Shown in pieces: positions 49,770 to 59,144 of a stretch of 64,000 bases of DNA. The position numbers were made by a program, and so were the translations under genes. The notes under the pieces are model-generated. The model was not told the origin of the DNA and did no database searches. It saw only the letters and a list, made by a program, of their open reading frames with translations. The stretch's first letter is position 1. Each line of letters starts with the position of its first letter. Source of the DNA: DASQZT01 sp963728965 (GTDB lineage Bacteria > Acidobacteriota > Terriglobia > Bryobacterales > Bryobacteraceae). The DNA is taken from NCBI GenBank assembly GCA_963728965.1, contig CAVSMH010000009.1, positions 92,097 through 156,096 of the forward strand, read 5' to 3'.

Positions 49770-52103
49770 ATGAAAGAAACCTCTAAAGTCCGCAAGATCG
49801 CCTTCGTCGGCGACCACCTGCCGCGCAAATGCGGCATCGCCACGTTCACCTCCGACATTCTTGCGGCGGTCGCGACAGCGCATCCCCAAAGCCACTGCTT
49901 CTGCGTGTCGGTGAACGACATCGAGGGCGGCTACGATTACCCGGAAGTGGTGCGCTTCGAAATCGAGGAGCAGGACCTGTCGTCCTACCTGCGCGCGGCG
50001 GACTTCCTCAACATCAGCAACGTGGACATTGTCTGCCTGCAGCACGAGTTCGGCATTTTCGGCGGCCCGGCCGGCGGGCACATTCTGGCGTTCCTGCGTG
50101 AATTGCGAATGCCTGTCGTCACCACGCTGCATACTGTGCTGCGCCATCCGCAAGCCGACCAGCGTCGGGTTATGGACGGACTAATCTCGCTCTCTACCCG
50201 CCTCGTGGTGATGGCCGAGCGGGGACGACAGATGCTGCAGGACATCTATCACGCCCCGCCGGCCAAGATCGACTTCATCCCGCACGGCATCCCCGATGTT
50301 GGTTTCGTCGATCCCACCTATTTCAAGGACCAATTCGGCGTGGAAGGCAAGATCGTGCTTCTCACTTTCGGTCTGCTTTCGCCGAACAAGGGAATCGAAT
50401 ATGTGCTGAACGCGCTGCCACAAATCGTGGCCGAGTTCCCCGAGGTTGTCTATATTGTCCTCGGCGCCACGCATCCCAACGAGCTTCGCGAGCATGGCGA
50501 AGCCTACCGGCTCAGCCTTGAAATTCTCGCCAAAAAGAATAAAGTCGACAAGAACGTAATTTTCTACAACCAATTCGTAGACCTGGAGAACCTCAAGGAG
50601 TTCATTGGAGCAGCGGATCTCTACATAACCCCTTACCTCAACGAGACGCAGATCACGTCAGGCACCCTGGCCTACACTTTTGGCGCCGGCAAAGCGGTGG
50701 TCTCCACACCTTACTGGCACGCCGCGGAACTGCTCGCGGACGACCGCGGCGTCCTGGTGCCGTTCGCCGACGCGCCGGCGATCGCGCGCGAGGTGGTCGG
50801 GTTGCTGCGAGACGACACCCGCCGGCATGCCATTCGGAAGAACGCCTACCGGATCGGCCGCGAGATGATTTGGAGCAATGTGGCGCAGCTGTATATGATC
50901 TCGTTCGAGTGCTCCCGCCTGGAAGTGGCGGCGCGTTCGCGAAAATCTCTTGCCATAAAGACGCTCGATCGAACGCCGCGGGAACTGCCGAAAATCAAGC
51001 TTAGTCATCTTTCGCGCATGACTGATTCGACCGGGGTCTTCCAGCACGCTGTCTTCACGGTCCCGAATTTCTCCGAAGGCTATTGCACCGACGATAACGC
51101 CCGCGCATTTGTCCTCGCGGTCCTGCTGGGCGAATTGGGCGAGGAGCAGGAGTCCGTGCGGGCCATGGCCACCACCTGCGGGGCGTTCCTTCATCACGCC
51201 TTCGATCTCAGAACCAGGCGTTTCCATAACCTCCTGAGTTTTGAACGGCGCTGGCTGGACGAACAGGGATCGGAGGACTGTCATGGGAGGGCGCTCTGGG
51301 CGCTCGGCGCGGCTGTGGGACGCTCGCCCTTCCGGAGCTTCCAGATGATGGCTGGACAGCTCTTCGCGCTGGCGTTGCCGTCGCTGACCGGGTTCACTTC
51401 ACCGCGGGCTTGGGCGTTCGGCCTGATCGGCATTCACGACTATTTGCGAAGGTTGAGCGGCGACAGCCTCGTCAACCAGACGCGGGAGACGCTCACGCGC
51501 CGGCTGATGGAGCTCTTCGATGCGACGGCGCAGCCGGACTGGCCCTGGTTTGAAGACGAATTGTCGTATGACAACGCGAAACTCGCGCACGCCCTGATTT
51601 TGAGCGGGCAGGCCACCGGACAAGCGGCGGTGCTCGACCGGGGACTTAAGGCCCTTCGTTGGCTGACGGAATTGCAGATGTCCGAGAAGGGTCACTTTCG
51701 GCCGATTGGCAGCAACGGCTTCTACCGCCGCGGCGGCGCGCGCGCCAATTTCGATCAGCAGCCCGTGGAGGCGCAGGCAAGCGCCTCGGCTTGTCTCGAA
51801 GCGTATCGCGCCACTTCCGACCCCTGGTGGTACGAACAGGCGCAGCGCGCTTTCGATTGGTTCATCGGCTGGAACGACCTCGGACTGGAACTTTACTCTC
51901 CTGGAACCGGCGGCTGCCGCGACGGGTTGCACGTAGATCGCGCCAACGGAAACCAGGGCGCCGAATCGACCCTCGCCTTCTTGCTTTCGTTGGCGGAAAT
52001 GCGATTGGCGCAAAACGTGTTGACCAGCTTTGAGGAGCCGATCGTTGTCGAAGAAGAGCGGCCGCCACTGGCTTTCGCGCTTGGCGTACAGGACGGCAGA
52101 TGA
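49770..52103 (+). CDS. GT4 glycosyltransferase fused to an alpha/alpha-barrel-like domain
   Basis: 777 aa. Residues 1-370 are a GT-B glycosyltransferase, family 4: IAFVGDHLPRKCGIATFTSD, a UDP/GDP-sugar site HELREHGEAYRL-like region, LTFGLLSPNKGIEYVLNALP, and the donor-binding loop YLNETQITSGTLAYTFGAGK. Residues about 400-770 are all-helical with repeated aromatic motifs (EGYCTDDNARAFVLAVLL, EDCHGRALWALGAAVGRS, WPWFEDELSYDNAKLAHALI), the look of an alpha/alpha6 toroid found in glycoside hydrolases and phosphorylases. It is the first of four genes joined by ATGA overlaps. The fused enzyme may both build and trim or hold an oligosaccharide. Confidence 0.85.
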   Translation: MKETSKVRKIAFVGDHLPRKCGIATFTSDILAAVATAHPQSHCFCVSVNDIEGGYDYPEVVRFEIEEQDLSSYLRAADFLNISNVDIVCLQHEFGIFGGPAGGHILAFLRELRMPVVTTLHTVLRHPQADQRRVMDGLISLSTRLVVMAERGRQMLQDIYHAPPAKIDFIPHGIPDVGFVDPTYFKDQFGVEGKIVLLTFGLLSPNKGIEYVLNALPQIVAEFPEVVYIVLGATHPNELREHGEAYRLSLEILAKKNKVDKNVIFYNQFVDLENLKEFIGAADLYITPYLNETQITSGTLAYTFGAGKAVVSTPYWHAAELLADDRGVLVPFADAPAIAREVVGLLRDDTRRHAIRKNAYRIGREMIWSNVAQLYMISFECSRLEVAARSRKSLAIKTLDRTPRELPKIKLSHLSRMTDSTGVFQHAVFTVPNFSEGYCTDDNARAFVLAVLLGELGEEQESVRAMATTCGAFLHHAFDLRTRRFHNLLSFERRWLDEQGSEDCHGRALWALGAAVGRSPFRSFQMMAGQLFALALPSLTGFTSPRAWAFGLIGIHDYLRRLSGDSLVNQTRETLTRRLMELFDATAQPDWPWFEDELSYDNAKLAHALILSGQATGQAAVLDRGLKALRWLTELQMSEKGHFRPIGSNGFYRRGGARANFDQQPVEAQASASACLEAYRATSDPWWYEQAQRAFDWFIGWNDLGLELYSPGTGGCRDGLHVDRANGNQGAESTLAFLLSLAEMRLAQNVLTSFEEPIVVEEERPPLAFALGVQDGR

Positions 52104-53575
52104 CCCTCCTCATGAATCGCACGGCCACGATCCTCAGGCCCGACCAGACGCGCGTTCTTCTGCGGCCCTTCAGCCCCGGGGGGCCCGAGCGGATGGCCGG
52201 GATCGTCGCCAGGGTTCTGGCGCTTCCGGAGGACAGCGTCGGCGAGGTCCTGGGGGGCGTCTGCGCGGAATTTTCCGAGCGGCACCAGAACCTCCGCCGT
52301 CTTTATTTAGAACGCTTCGAACAAGTCCGCGGCTTGGCGCCGACGAGTGCGGAGATGTCCGAACGGAGGCGGCTGCTGATCGGATCCTATTTCCTGGCCG
52401 AGTACTCCCTGGAATCGGCCGCCTTGTTCAATCCGTCTATCGTTCCGCACCCTGATCAGACGGACCTTCCGTCCGGCGCGCTCCGGTTCATTCTCAGCCT
52501 GCGAGCCACTGGCGAAGGACACATTTCCTCCATCACGTTTCGAACTGGCGTCATCCACCCCGATCAGCGGATCGAAATCTTTGCCCTGGGCGGCTTCCTC
52601 TCCGAGCCACGCCAGATTCCAAACCCGGAGTATGAGAAGGCGTTGTTCGAGCGAAAGCTCTTCGAGCTCGGATTGAACGGCGAATTCACACGGCGGGTCA
52701 TGCACAAACTCGGAGAGCGCTTCGCACTCGAAGACCTTCGCGCCGGTCTCAAAGCCGAGCAGTTCAGTCAACCGGAGGGAGTGACACAGGAAGATCAGAA
52801 CGCCGCGCAGGGAATCTGGGTGCTCGCCCGTTCCAACTACGAAGTTCACTTCGAGCCCGAACAGCAGATCTCCGAACGTATCATTTTCCCGGCCACGCCT
52901 TCCCAAAGAAACGGCATCGAGGACGCCCGATTCGTCTGCTTCCGGAACGATGACGGCACCGCCATTTACTACGCGACCTTCACCGCTTTCGATGGCAAGG
53001 TCGTAATGCCGGAGCTGGTGGAGACTTCGGACTTCCTCCATTTCCGATTCATATCCCTGAATGGTCCAGCCGCCCAAAACAAAGGTATGGCCATCTTCCC
53101 GCGGAAGATCGGCGGTCAGTATGCCATGCTCTCCCGCCAGGACAACGAGAACATCTACCTGATGTTCTCCGACAACGTCCATTTCTGGAATGAGCGCAGG
53201 CTGCTGCTCAAGCCTGCATTTCCGTGGGAACTGGTCCAACTCGGGAACTGCGGATCGCCGATCGAGACTGATGCCGGATGGCTGGTCCTCAGCCATGGGG
53301 TCGGCCCCATGCGCCGGTACTGCATTGGAGCCTTCCTCCTCGACCGCGACGATCCCTCCCGAGTGATTGGGAGACTCCGTGATCCCCTGCTCCAGCCGAA
53401 CGCGGACGAGCGTGAGGGGTACGTGCCCAACGTCGTCTATACCTGCGGCGCTCTCGTCCACAACGGCGAGTTGATCATCCCATATGGTCTTGCCGATCAC
53501 GCCACTGGTTTCGCAACGGCCCCACTCACCAAGATCCTGTCGGCCATGGAGACGGGAGACAGGGTGAGTGCATGA
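52100..53575 (+). CDS. GH130-like glycoside phosphorylase/hydrolase (long form)
   Basis: 491 aa; ATG 52100 overlaps the previous stop. After a helical N-terminal 100 residues, the five-bladed beta-propeller of GH130 is recognisable: ESAALFNPSIVPHPDQTDLP, GIEDARFVCFRNDDGTAIYY, AIFPRKIGGQYAMLSRQDNE, and PNVVYTCGALVHNGELIIPY near the end. GH130 enzymes phosphorolyse or hydrolyse beta-mannosides. The acid Asp is retained in GIEDAR (others have EDPR). Extra N-terminal helices resemble oligomerising GH130 members. Expected to work on the same glycan as its neighbours. Confidence 0.82.
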   Translation: MTLLMNRTATILRPDQTRVLLRPFSPGGPERMAGIVARVLALPEDSVGEVLGGVCAEFSERHQNLRRLYLERFEQVRGLAPTSAEMSERRRLLIGSYFLAEYSLESAALFNPSIVPHPDQTDLPSGALRFILSLRATGEGHISSITFRTGVIHPDQRIEIFALGGFLSEPRQIPNPEYEKALFERKLFELGLNGEFTRRVMHKLGERFALEDLRAGLKAEQFSQPEGVTQEDQNAAQGIWVLARSNYEVHFEPEQQISERIIFPATPSQRNGIEDARFVCFRNDDGTAIYYATFTAFDGKVVMPELVETSDFLHFRFISLNGPAAQNKGMAIFPRKIGGQYAMLSRQDNENIYLMFSDNVHFWNERRLLLKPAFPWELVQLGNCGSPIETDAGWLVLSHGVGPMRRYCIGAFLLDRDDPSRVIGRLRDPLLQPNADEREGYVPNVVYTCGALVHNGELIIPYGLADHATGFATAPLTKILSAMETGDRVSA

Positions 53576-54609
53576 CGGTTCCCAACAAGCGGATCGCTGT
53601 CCTTTCGCCGGTCGCCTGGCGAACGCCTCCCAGGCGGTACGGCGCGTGGGAGACGGTCGCCGGCAACATCGCCGAAGGCCTGGCCGCACGCGGCTGGGAT
53701 GTGACGCTCTTCGCCACCGCGGATTCCGTGACCAGCGCCCGCCTGCATTCCGTAGTGGACCGAGGGTACGAAGAGGATCGCGCCGTCGACCCCAAAGTCG
53801 CCGAATACCTTCACATCTCGGAGGTGTTCGAACATGCCGCTGAGTTTGACCTCATCCACAGTCATTACGATTTCATGCCGCTGTCCTATACGCGGCTCGT
53901 GAGGACGCCGGTGCTGACGACTATCCATGGGTTCTCATCGCCGAAGATCATGCCCGTGTATGAGAAGTATCGCGACGGATATTTCGTCTCGATCAGCAAC
54001 TCCGATCGCGCGCCGCGGCTGAATTACCTGTCGACGGTCTATAACGGAATCGACCTGTCGTTGTACCCTCTCCGCTCTGGCGGGGGCGATGACCTGGTCT
54101 TCCTCGGCCGGATTCACCCCGATAAGGGCGTTCATCTGGCGATCGAAGTCGCCCGCCGGAGCGGGTTGCCGCTGCTCATCGCCGGCATCATTCAGGATCA
54201 GGCATACTTCCGCGATCGGGTGCAGCCCCACCTGAATCAAGCCATCCGCTACATCGGCGCGGTGGACGTGCCGGGCAAGAATGCGCTGTTCGCGCGTGCC
54301 CGCGCTCTGCTGCACCTGAACACGATCCCGGAGCGATTCGGACTGGTCCTGGTGGAAGCCAATGCCGCCGGCGTGCCCGTGATCGCCATGGATCTCGGCT
54401 CTTGTCGCGAGGTGATCGCCGATGGCGAAACGGGTTTCCTGGTGACCAATGTCGACGAAGCTGTGCGGAGCCTCGAGCGCCTTTCGGAGATCGATGGTGG
54501 TAAGTGCCGACAACGGGTCCAGCAGTGCTTCTCTGTCGAATCGATGGTGAAGTCCTACGAACGGGTTTACGGGACGATTTTCGACCTCGTAGCATCGAGG
54601 CGATCATGA
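53572..54609 (+). CDS. GT4 glycosyltransferase
   Basis: 345 aa, start overlapping the preceding stop (ATGA). GT-B fold: IAVLSPVAWRTPPRRYGAWE and AEGLAARGWDVTLFATADS (acceptor domain), VFLGRIHPDKGVHLAIEVAR, and the donor-site E-x7-E of FGLVLVEANAAGVPVIAMDL. Members of this group transfer mannose, glucose or related sugars from nucleotide donors. No membrane helix, so cytoplasmic. Its stop overlaps the next start. Confidence 0.9.
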   Translation: MTVPNKRIAVLSPVAWRTPPRRYGAWETVAGNIAEGLAARGWDVTLFATADSVTSARLHSVVDRGYEEDRAVDPKVAEYLHISEVFEHAAEFDLIHSHYDFMPLSYTRLVRTPVLTTIHGFSSPKIMPVYEKYRDGYFVSISNSDRAPRLNYLSTVYNGIDLSLYPLRSGGGDDLVFLGRIHPDKGVHLAIEVARRSGLPLLIAGIIQDQAYFRDRVQPHLNQAIRYIGAVDVPGKNALFARARALLHLNTIPERFGLVLVEANAAGVPVIAMDLGSCREVIADGETGFLVTNVDEAVRSLERLSEIDGGKCRQRVQQCFSVESMVKSYERVYGTIFDLVASRRS

Positions 54610-55541
54610 AGCCGGACATCGTCAGGCGATACCGCGGCAACCCCATCCTCACCAAGGCCACCATTCCGTATCCGGTCGAAACCGTTCACAACGCGGCGGT
54701 GGTGAAGCACGGAGACGAGTATGTCATGCTCTTCCGCTCTCACCTCCGCACAGGACGGTCCATCATCGGGTTAGCGCGCAGTCCCGACGGATTCCGGTTC
54801 ACCGCCGATCCGGAGCCCTTCCTGACCCCCGCGCGCAATGGTCCTTTTGCGCCTTACGAAGAGTTCGGGGTCGAAGATCCGCGTGTTACCCGACTGGACG
54901 GGGAGTTTCTCATCACCTATAGCGCATACTCGCGGAATGGAGTGAGGGTCGCCCTTGCCAAGACAAACGACTTCACGCAAGTCGAACGTTTCTCGCTGAT
55001 CACGCAGGCGGACTATCGAAACGTGGTGATCTTCCCAGCGAAGTTCGACGGTCTCTATGCGAGGCTGGATCGTCCGCATTCGGAACTCTCCCCATGGTCA
55101 GTTTGGATTTCCTTTTCTCCGGATCTGCGCTATTGGGGCGAATCTCAGCTCGTCATGAAGCCGGAACCATACCACTGGGATGAAATGAAGATTGGCCCGG
55201 GTGCTCCGCCGATCAAAACGGACCAGGGATGGCTTTCCATCTATCATGGCGTTTTCAAGACCATGGACGGATCGGTCTACCGGTTGGGGGTCGCTCTTCA
55301 CGACCTCGAGAACCCGGCCACGATCCTCGGCGTGAGCGACTCGTGGATCTTGCAGCCGGAAGATCCCTGGGAAATCACCGGGTATGTCCACAACGTCGTT
55401 TTCACTTGCGGCGCGGTCCCAGAGCCCGATGGATCCGTGAAAATCTATTGGGGTGGCGCCGACACGGTCATGTGTGTGGGCGAAGCCAGTGTCTCCGATC
55501 TAGTCGCGCTATGCCTGAATCACGCCAGACCGGCAAAATGA
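54606..55541 (+). CDS. GH130 beta-mannoside phosphorylase/mannosidase
   Basis: 311 aa from ATG 54606 (ATGA overlap). Standard-length GH130 propeller: RYRGNPILTKATIPYPVETV with conserved NPIL, EFGVEDPRVTRLDGEFLITY with the catalytic Asp of EDPR, FPAKFDGLYARLDRPHSELS, and GYVHNVVFTCGAVPEPDGSV. The family includes 4-O-beta-mannosyl-glucose, beta-1,4- and beta-1,2-mannooligosaccharide phosphorylases, and beta-1,2-mannosidases. Phosphate-binding residues cannot be assigned by eye, so phosphorylase or hydrolase is open. Last gene of the four-gene coupled set. Confidence 0.88.
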   Translation: MKPDIVRRYRGNPILTKATIPYPVETVHNAAVVKHGDEYVMLFRSHLRTGRSIIGLARSPDGFRFTADPEPFLTPARNGPFAPYEEFGVEDPRVTRLDGEFLITYSAYSRNGVRVALAKTNDFTQVERFSLITQADYRNVVIFPAKFDGLYARLDRPHSELSPWSVWISFSPDLRYWGESQLVMKPEPYHWDEMKIGPGAPPIKTDQGWLSIYHGVFKTMDGSVYRLGVALHDLENPATILGVSDSWILQPEDPWEITGYVHNVVFTCGAVPEPDGSVKIYWGGADTVMCVGEASVSDLVALCLNHARPAK

Positions 55542-55629
55542 GCGTGAGGACACCGTTGTGCCAGAGAAGGTCAGGTCCGTAGGGAGTGGACGGCAAGGTG
55601 CAACGAGAGTGCGTGCAGAAAAGAGGCGC

Positions 55630-55788
55630 ATGGCTGAAACTGTAGATCTCGAAACGACGTGTCCGAACAATCACAATCAGACAATCACCCTGACCCGTGA
55701 GGAATTTGAAAACAAATTGAAGGCTGATTCGTTGGTCTTCCATTGCAATACCCGACTGTTCCGGGCCATTCTTGCCCACCATGTCTGA
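55630..55788 (+). pseudogene. Small Cys/His protein, apparently cut at its 3' end
   Basis: 52 aa from ATG 55630 with AGAGG upstream. DLETTCPNNHNQTITLTREE and SLVFHCNT look like two halves of a zinc-binding module, but the expected second Cys of the last motif is missing and the sequence turns into LFRAILAHHV. The frame change coincides with a drop in GC content, so this gene may have been truncated by the right-hand island; a functional 52-aa protein is not excluded. Confidence 0.45.
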
Positions 55789-55801
55789 CTCTTCGGGTTG
55801 C

Positions 55802-56410
55802 TCAGGAGTGCAGCCGCCGTCGTTTCACCCTTCTTATCCGCTTCAACTCAGCCGGATCGTCTGGTTCCGGGATGGAATGCACCCCGATCACCCAGGTCCT
55901 TGGGTCGTGTGGTAGCTTCAGTTTTCTCGGCGGCTTTCCCTTCCTGTTGCCGTGCCGGTGCTTCCGCACCGGGATCTTCGCTATTCTGGCGACGAAGCCG
56001 TCATCAATCGGTTCTGATTGCTCCGACAGCGATTCGATGAAGGCGATTGCCTGTGCAACGGCTGTAGGGTTGTCGGTTTCCAGCCCCGCCTCAAGTAGCG
56101 TGTTCTGAGACGATTCTGACAGGTTAGCCGATGAAGCGAACACCCTGCCGTCAAGCACCACAACTTTTGAGTGCAAAGGTCCGTAGCTGTAAAGCTGGAC
56201 GCCACGCCGATGCAGTTGAGCCACGACCTTGGCTGATGTCTCACCCGATGCAATCGCCGCATCGGACGCATCCATGACCAGCTTGTCGCCTGACTGTAGG
56301 GCTAACGGAAGGTCTTTGGTTACGTAGGCGATTGCCGCACGTTTTGCCTTAGCCGTCTTAGAGACGGCTGCAATCCGCCGCCAGAGCTTCTGAGCGTGGA
56401 ACTGGATCAT
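55802..56410 (-). CDS. Phospholipase D-like nuclease-fold protein
   Basis: 202 aa. One HKD motif (LHSKVVVLDGRVFASSANLS) at about residue 79-98, so the active site needs a dimer, as in Nuc-type nucleases. N-terminal AIAYVTKDLPLAL and SGDKLVMDASDAAIASGETS fit the PLD fold. The C-terminal 50 residues are very basic (RKHRHGNRKGKPPRKLKL), suggesting nucleic-acid binding. It starts five bases after the HsdR stop on the same strand, so the two form an operon. Probably a DNA-cleaving or DNA-processing defence component. Confidence 0.8.
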   Translation of the reverse strand: MIQFHAQKLWRRIAAVSKTAKAKRAAIAYVTKDLPLALQSGDKLVMDASDAAIASGETSAKVVAQLHRRGVQLYSYGPLHSKVVVLDGRVFASSANLSESSQNTLLEAGLETDNPTAVAQAIAFIESLSEQSEPIDDGFVARIAKIPVRKHRHGNRKGKPPRKLKLPHDPRTWVIGVHSIPEPDDPAELKRIRRVKRRRLHS

Positions 56411-56414
56411 AGGA

Positions 56415-58844
56415 TTAGGCAGCGTAAAGCAGACGTTGCATTTCGTTCACTGCACTACGAAGTTGCTGCACGCCGCCGAAGTAGTCCACGATCTCGGAAA
56501 CATTGCCATAGTCCGAGATCGGCGGAACCTCCAGAATTTCCGGGATCGAGAATTGCTCAGTGCCATGATCGGCGTACTTATCCAGCATGGCGCTGAGGAC
56601 CGCCCTGGCGCTGCTACCGTACTTACCCAGGAAAGCGGGCGGATCATCCTTGAGTTTCGCTGCCCGGTCCTTCCGGGTCCGCACGATGGACTGGAAGGCG
56701 AAATGGCACAGGAGATCGAACGGGTCCGCATCCGGTAATTTGGCAGCGTCAGCCAGGGTCTCGAAATTGATGCCCCGCTTCGCCAGTTCATCCACGATCT
56801 CCCGTCGCCGCTCCAGGTCCACCCACGCATCCCGCAACTCTTCGGGCGTGCGCCACAGTGTTTTCACCTTCTCCCCGGCATATTCGGTTAGCTTCACCAT
56901 TCGGAGGCGCTTGCCCTCTGCATCTAAATCCCAAACTACGTTGGCCGTAATTTCAATGTTGCCGCCGTCCACGTAGTACTTCTTCGGTCGTTTTGGAGCT
57001 TCGTCAACGATGCCTTCATGACCGCTTCCACCATCGTCGCCCTGGCCGTCAAACGTATCGCTGTCGGTGACCTCTTCGACGGGACCATCTTCGCTGCTAG
57101 TCTCGGTGATTTCTTGAGTGGTCTCGCCGTCATCGTCTATCTTGACTTTCTTCACGAACACCGGATCGCCGTCGAAGTCGGTGTCCGCAAACAGCCGGGT
57201 AGCCGATCCCGTGTAGTCGAGAATGTTGAAGTAGAGCTTGCCGTAGTCATCCCGGACCCTGGTGCCACGGCCAATAATCTGCTTGAACTCGGTCATGCTG
57301 CCGATGTTCCGCATGATGGCGACGTTCTTACAAGTCGGAACATCAACACCCGTGGTGAGCATCTGGCTGGTGGTGGCGATAACCGGCGAGACGCTTTCCA
57401 GATCCTTGAAACGTCCCAGGTGACCCTTGCCGATGTCGCCTTCGTCAGACACGATGCGGCAAACGTAATCCGGGTGCTTCCTCATCAACTCCGGGTTGCA
57501 TTTCGCCAACGCCGCCCTCATGTTTTCTGCGTGCTCCTGGTCCACACAGAAGACGATGGTTTTGGCGTAAGGGTCATCTTTCAGGAAGGCCGTAATGTGC
57601 TTGGCAATGGCATCCGTCCGCTGTTGCAACACGACATCCTTCTCAAAATTCGGTGTGGTGTATAGCTGGTCGGGGATCTCGTTGCCCCTATCATCAACCT
57701 GTCCCGCTTCTGGACGCCAACCAGCGGCGTCTACAGTGGTAAGGATTCGGTGGACCCGGTACGGTGCCAGGAAGCCGTCTTCAATTCCTTGCCGCAAGCT
57801 GTACGTGTAGAGCGGCGCACCGAAGTATTCGTAGGTGTCCTTGTTGTCCTTGCGGAGCGGCGTGGCGGTCATGCCCAGTTGGTAGGCTGGCTCGAAGTAT
57901 TCCAGAATCTCCCGCCAGTTCGAGTCGTCAGCGGCGGAACCCCGATGGCATTCGTCAATCACAATGAGATCGAAGAAGTCCGGGCCAAACTCCCGGTATA
58001 GTCCTGGTTTCCGCTCATCCTTCGCCAGCGATTGGTACAGGGCGAAGTACATCTCTCGGCTTTTGTTCGCAATGCCGTTTTCAATCTTCCAACGGGCATC
58101 ACCGAACGGCAAGAAATCCTTGTCTTTCGGATCGTCCACCAATACGTTGCGATCCGCCAGAAACAGAATTCGGGGTCGCCGGTAATCGCTCGTCCGGTTC
58201 CAGCGGGATGACCACAGCTTCCAGCAGATCTGGAACGCCACGCTCGTCTTGCCCGTGCCGGTCGCCATCGTCAACAGATTCCGGCGCTGGCCTTGGAGAA
58301 TTGCCTTCACTGCACGGGTGATGGCGATGTCCTGATAGTACCGGGGTTGCTTTCCGGCGTAAGTGTTGTACGGGGTCAGCAGGCGTTTCGACGCATCTTC
58401 CGGCAGTGCTTCCGCCTTCGTAAACCGGCCCCACAGTTCGGCTGGCGTAGGAAAAGTGTCCAGTTCGGATTCCTTGCCGGTTGTGAAGTCGAATTCGATG
58501 ATTCCGGTGCCGTTCGTGGCGTAGGCGAACTTCAAGCCGAGAATCTGAGCGTAGTCCTTGGCCTGTTGAAGCCCGTCAGCCGGGAGCCGGTGCTCAGATT
58601 TCGCCTCGACCACCGCCAGGATGAAATCCGGTGTGTAGCGAAGCAGATAATCCGTTTTTCTCTTTTGAAGTCTGGTGGCCTTCGTTCCAGCGACGACGAT
58701 CCGCCCCGCCGTAAAGGTGCGCTGTTCGGCTATCGAATGCGGGTCGCCGTCCCAACCGGCTGCTTGGAGCTTCGGCACCACGTACTGGCGGCAGGTGTCC
58801 GCTTCAGTGGTAGTGCCCGTAATGTGTTGGCCGATTGGAGGCAT
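56415..58844 (-). CDS. Type I restriction endonuclease R subunit-like (HsdR) helicase-nuclease
   Basis: 809 aa from ATG 58842-58844 (GGGAG upstream); a GTG 30 bases further up is less likely. N-terminal PD-(D/E)xK nuclease: TDYLLRYTPDFILAVVEAKS. SF2 helicase motifs: I LLTMATGTGKTSVAF, II VIDECHRGSA (DECH), III LGMTATPLR, V TTGVDVPTC, VI QIIGRGTRVRDDYGK. C-terminal domain with an acidic linker (DDDGETTQEITETSSEDGPV). It translocates on and cleaves unmodified DNA in a complex with HsdM and HsdS, neither of which is visible in the window. Instead a PLD protein follows and a 48-aa gene precedes. So it is an orphan R subunit or part of a non-classical defence system. Confidence 0.9.
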   Translation of the reverse strand: MPPIGQHITGTTTEADTCRQYVVPKLQAAGWDGDPHSIAEQRTFTAGRIVVAGTKATRLQKRKTDYLLRYTPDFILAVVEAKSEHRLPADGLQQAKDYAQILGLKFAYATNGTGIIEFDFTTGKESELDTFPTPAELWGRFTKAEALPEDASKRLLTPYNTYAGKQPRYYQDIAITRAVKAILQGQRRNLLTMATGTGKTSVAFQICWKLWSSRWNRTSDYRRPRILFLADRNVLVDDPKDKDFLPFGDARWKIENGIANKSREMYFALYQSLAKDERKPGLYREFGPDFFDLIVIDECHRGSAADDSNWREILEYFEPAYQLGMTATPLRKDNKDTYEYFGAPLYTYSLRQGIEDGFLAPYRVHRILTTVDAAGWRPEAGQVDDRGNEIPDQLYTTPNFEKDVVLQQRTDAIAKHITAFLKDDPYAKTIVFCVDQEHAENMRAALAKCNPELMRKHPDYVCRIVSDEGDIGKGHLGRFKDLESVSPVIATTSQMLTTGVDVPTCKNVAIMRNIGSMTEFKQIIGRGTRVRDDYGKLYFNILDYTGSATRLFADTDFDGDPVFVKKVKIDDDGETTQEITETSSEDGPVEEVTDSDTFDGQGDDGGSGHEGIVDEAPKRPKKYYVDGGNIEITANVVWDLDAEGKRLRMVKLTEYAGEKVKTLWRTPEELRDAWVDLERRREIVDELAKRGINFETLADAAKLPDADPFDLLCHFAFQSIVRTRKDRAAKLKDDPPAFLGKYGSSARAVLSAMLDKYADHGTEQFSIPEILEVPPISDYGNVSEIVDYFGGVQQLRSAVNEMQRLLYAA

Positions 58845-58997
58845 GGTATGGCGGCTCCCGGTCGAAGAAATCACATTTTAGCTGCTGGACGTTTCCGGCG
58901 CACGTTCGAGGATGCAGCGTGGATGCTCTGCGATTGGGCGATGCAGGTGGCCGGGTGGATCACAGTTCCTTGGCCGCAGCGCCGTCAAGCTGCCGTG

Positions 58998-59144
58998 CTA
59001 GGATGTGACACTCTTCAGCACGGGTTCGGTAATCCGCTGCATTATCCGGCTCACCCGCTGCTGCTGCTGTTGGGCAATGGCTCTATAATCTGCTGACGCC
59101 CTGTTGAGTACAGCGATAACCTTTAAGATCAAATCCTGGTTCAT
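58998..59144 (-). CDS. 48-residue small protein upstream of hsdR
   Basis: Start ATG 59142-59144 is five bases after an excellent AAAGGAG site, stop TAG at 58998-59000. It reads MNQDLILKVIAVLNRASADY then RAIAQQQQQRVSRIMQ and TEPVLKS, a short amphipathic helix with a polyglutamine run of five. It lies 150 bases upstream of hsdR on the same strand. The strong ribosome site argues that it is expressed; role unknown, possibly a regulator or small accessory protein of the restriction operon. Confidence 0.55.
   Translation of the reverse strand: MNQDLILKVIAVLNRASADYRAIAQQQQQRVSRIMQRITEPVLKSVTS

Noticed and set aside
55802..58844. DISARM-type system (drmC is a PLD protein)
   Set aside because: The large helicase has HsdR nuclease and motor motifs, and no drmA, drmB or methylase is present.
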